The notes under the pieces were generated by a model. That model did not search any database. It saw only the letters and a list, made by a program, of their open reading frames with translations, and was not told the DNA's origin. From Evtepia sp. (GTDB lineage: Bacteria; Bacillota; Clostridia; Oscillospirales; Oscillospiraceae), in NCBI GenBank assembly GCA_020025735.1, contig JAHHRP010000037.1, positions 1 through 14,573 on the forward strand: a stretch of 14,573 nucleotides of DNA. The letters run 5' to 3'. Of the stretch, positions 13,536-14,573 are shown piece by piece. Every line of letters begins with the position of its first letter. Position 1 is the first letter of the stretch. A program made the position numbers and the translations under genes.

Positions 13536-14438
13536 ATGGGAGGAACGATGGTGCTGTGTCTTTCGGCAGCTTGTTTGGGCGCTTTGATTGGAGGGCTGTG
13601 GTTCCGGCAGCGAGAAAAAAAGACACTCAAAAGTCTGAATCACATGCTGGACGAGGTGACCCAGGGGACATTTGTTCCAAAGCGGCTGGACGAGAGCCTG
13701 CTTTCAGCAGTGGAGAATCGGCTGGCAGAGTATTTGGATGCCTCTATGGTTTCTGCCCAGAACTTACAGGCAGAGAAAGATGCCATTAAGACCCTCATAG
13801 GGGACATTTCTCACCAGACGAAAACACCGATCGCCAACATCCTTCTCTATACCCAGCTGCTGGCGGAACAGTCTTTAGCCCCGGAAGGACGGACTTGCGC
13901 CGCGGCATTGGAGGAACAGGCAGAGAAGCTGCGGTCCCTGGTCGAAGCCCTGGTGAAGACCTCCCGATTGGAGACGGGGGTTTTGGTACTTCATCCTGTC
14001 CGTGCCCCGCTGGGAGTTATGCTGGAGGGTGCCGTGGCCCAGCTGCGCCCCAAGGCAGCGGAGCAGGGGGTTGCGCTAACCTTTCAGCCCACCAGTGAAG
14101 AGGCTTGCTTTGATCCGAAGTGGACAGAAGAAGCGGTGTGCAATCTGCTGGACAACGGTGTAAAGTATACTCCCGCTGGGGGAGAGGTTGCGGTGAAGGT
14201 AGTATCCTATGAGTTGTTCTGCCGCATTGACATAACAGATACCGGGATAGGACTGGCAGAAGAGGAACAGAGCAAAGTGTTTCAGCGGTTTTACCGTGCC
14301 CCCGCAGCCAGGGATCAAGAGGGGGTTGGCATTGGACTGTACTTAGTCCGTCAAATCGCTGTGGAACAGGGAGGATATGTGAAGGTGACCTCTGTGCAGG
14401 GCGAGGGGAGTACCTTTTCTCTGTTCTTACCCCGGTGA
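13536..14438 (+). CDS. Sensor histidine kinase (single N-terminal membrane segment)
   Basis: The membrane-bound partner of the preceding regulator, 300 aa. There is one hydrophobic segment (about 4-23) and no extracellular domain, so it must sense at the membrane or from a partner protein. A linker with helical character (25-85) leads to the H-box IGDISHQTKTPIANI with phosphoacceptor His93. The HATPase domain has the N-box CNLLDNGVKYTP (Asn203, Asn207), the G1 box DTGIG at 235-239, VFQRFYR at 248-254 and the G2 box GVGIGLYL. The protein ends STFSLFLPR, as usual for the family. Two starts are possible: ATG 13536, one base after the regulator's stop, and ATG 13548, which has GGGAGG (13538-13543) 4 nt upstream and would give 296 aa. 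The second has the better Shine-Dalgarno. Confidence 0.95.
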   Translation: MGGTMVLCLSAACLGALIGGLWFRQREKKTLKSLNHMLDEVTQGTFVPKRLDESLLSAVENRLAEYLDASMVSAQNLQAEKDAIKTLIGDISHQTKTPIANILLYTQLLAEQSLAPEGRTCAAALEEQAEKLRSLVEALVKTSRLETGVLVLHPVRAPLGVMLEGAVAQLRPKAAEQGVALTFQPTSEEACFDPKWTEEAVCNLLDNGVKYTPAGGEVAVKVVSYELFCRIDITDTGIGLAEEEQSKVFQRFYRAPAARDQEGVGIGLYLVRQIAVEQGGYVKVTSVQGEGSTFSLFLPR

Positions 14439-14492
14439 TGGGAGAGGTTAGATGAGGAGTGTTGATTGCTTGCCGAACGTGGCTGAAGGCTG

Positions 14493-14501
14493 TGTTATGA
14501 T
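14493..14501 (+). promoter_or_regulatory. Possible extended -10 promoter at the window edge
   Basis: TGTTATGAT matches the extended TGnTATAAT form with one mismatch in the hexamer. No -35 is found at normal spacing. It might serve a gene beyond the window. Confidence 0.3.
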
Positions 14502-14510
14502 TTTGCAGAA

Positions 14511-14558
14511 AATCTTTCGGAACTGATAGATTTCAGAAAGAATGTGGAAAGATTCTTT
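14511..14558 (+). terminator. Possible weak terminator or hairpin after the kinase
   Basis: AATCTTTC (14511-14518) pairs with GAAAGATT (14547-14554), and a small CTGA/TCAG stem (14523-14526 with 14533-14536) lies inside. CTTTT follows. The long interior and short T tract make this uncertain. Confidence 0.3.
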
Positions 14559-14573
14559 TGGTATCCTCTGTAT

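Overview
The window reads as ordinary chromosome from a low- to mid-GC Gram-positive bacterium. Clostridia, probably the Oscillospiraceae and relatives, is my inference. It rests on strong AGGAGG-type ribosome binding sites, sigma-A-like promoters, a lipoprotein-anchored ABC binding protein, a long-form ribosome hibernation factor, a DUF815 ATPase, and near-balanced base composition. All genes but one are on the + strand. There is no tRNA, rRNA, insertion sequence, CRISPR array or phage gene.

Layout: (1) 1-482, the 3' end of a methyl-accepting chemotaxis protein. (2) 711-1388, a CitT/DcuR-type response regulator with its own promoter and no kinase beside it. (3) 1472-3106, an AMP-forming acyl-CoA synthetase whose start lies just behind an intrinsic terminator. 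(4) 3181-5999, an operon behind a consensus promoter, encoding a NitT/TauT-type ABC importer (ATPase, permease, lipoprotein); mntP (manganese efflux) follows at 6082-6639. (5) 6640-7144, a long non-coding stretch with a strong terminator and then the hpf promoter. (6) 7145-7690, long-form hpf, ending in a near-perfect 45-nt terminator shared with the convergent gntR gene. (7) 7826-8500 (-), a GntR/FCD regulator divergent from ilvD (8629-10293) and ilvE (10359-11423). (8) 11508-14438, a DUF815 AAA+ ATPase followed by an OmpR-type response regulator and a histidine kinase, closely spaced and probably co-transcribed.

How parts fit together: ilvD and ilvE carry out the last two steps of branched-chain amino acid synthesis. 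The 128-bp divergent gap before ilvD holds two overlapping promoters and an exact match to the FadR-subfamily operator pattern TNGTNNNACNA, so the GntR protein very likely controls both itself and ilvDE. The ABC importer's substrate cannot be read from sequence. The DUF815 gene has no promoter of its own that I can see. It sits behind two hairpins after ilvE and may depend on read-through.

No clearly new multi-gene system is visible. The most worthwhile leads are the GntR-ilvDE switch, the terminator in the acyl-CoA synthetase leader, the DUF815 plus two-component cluster, and the unexplained 6640-6917 region.
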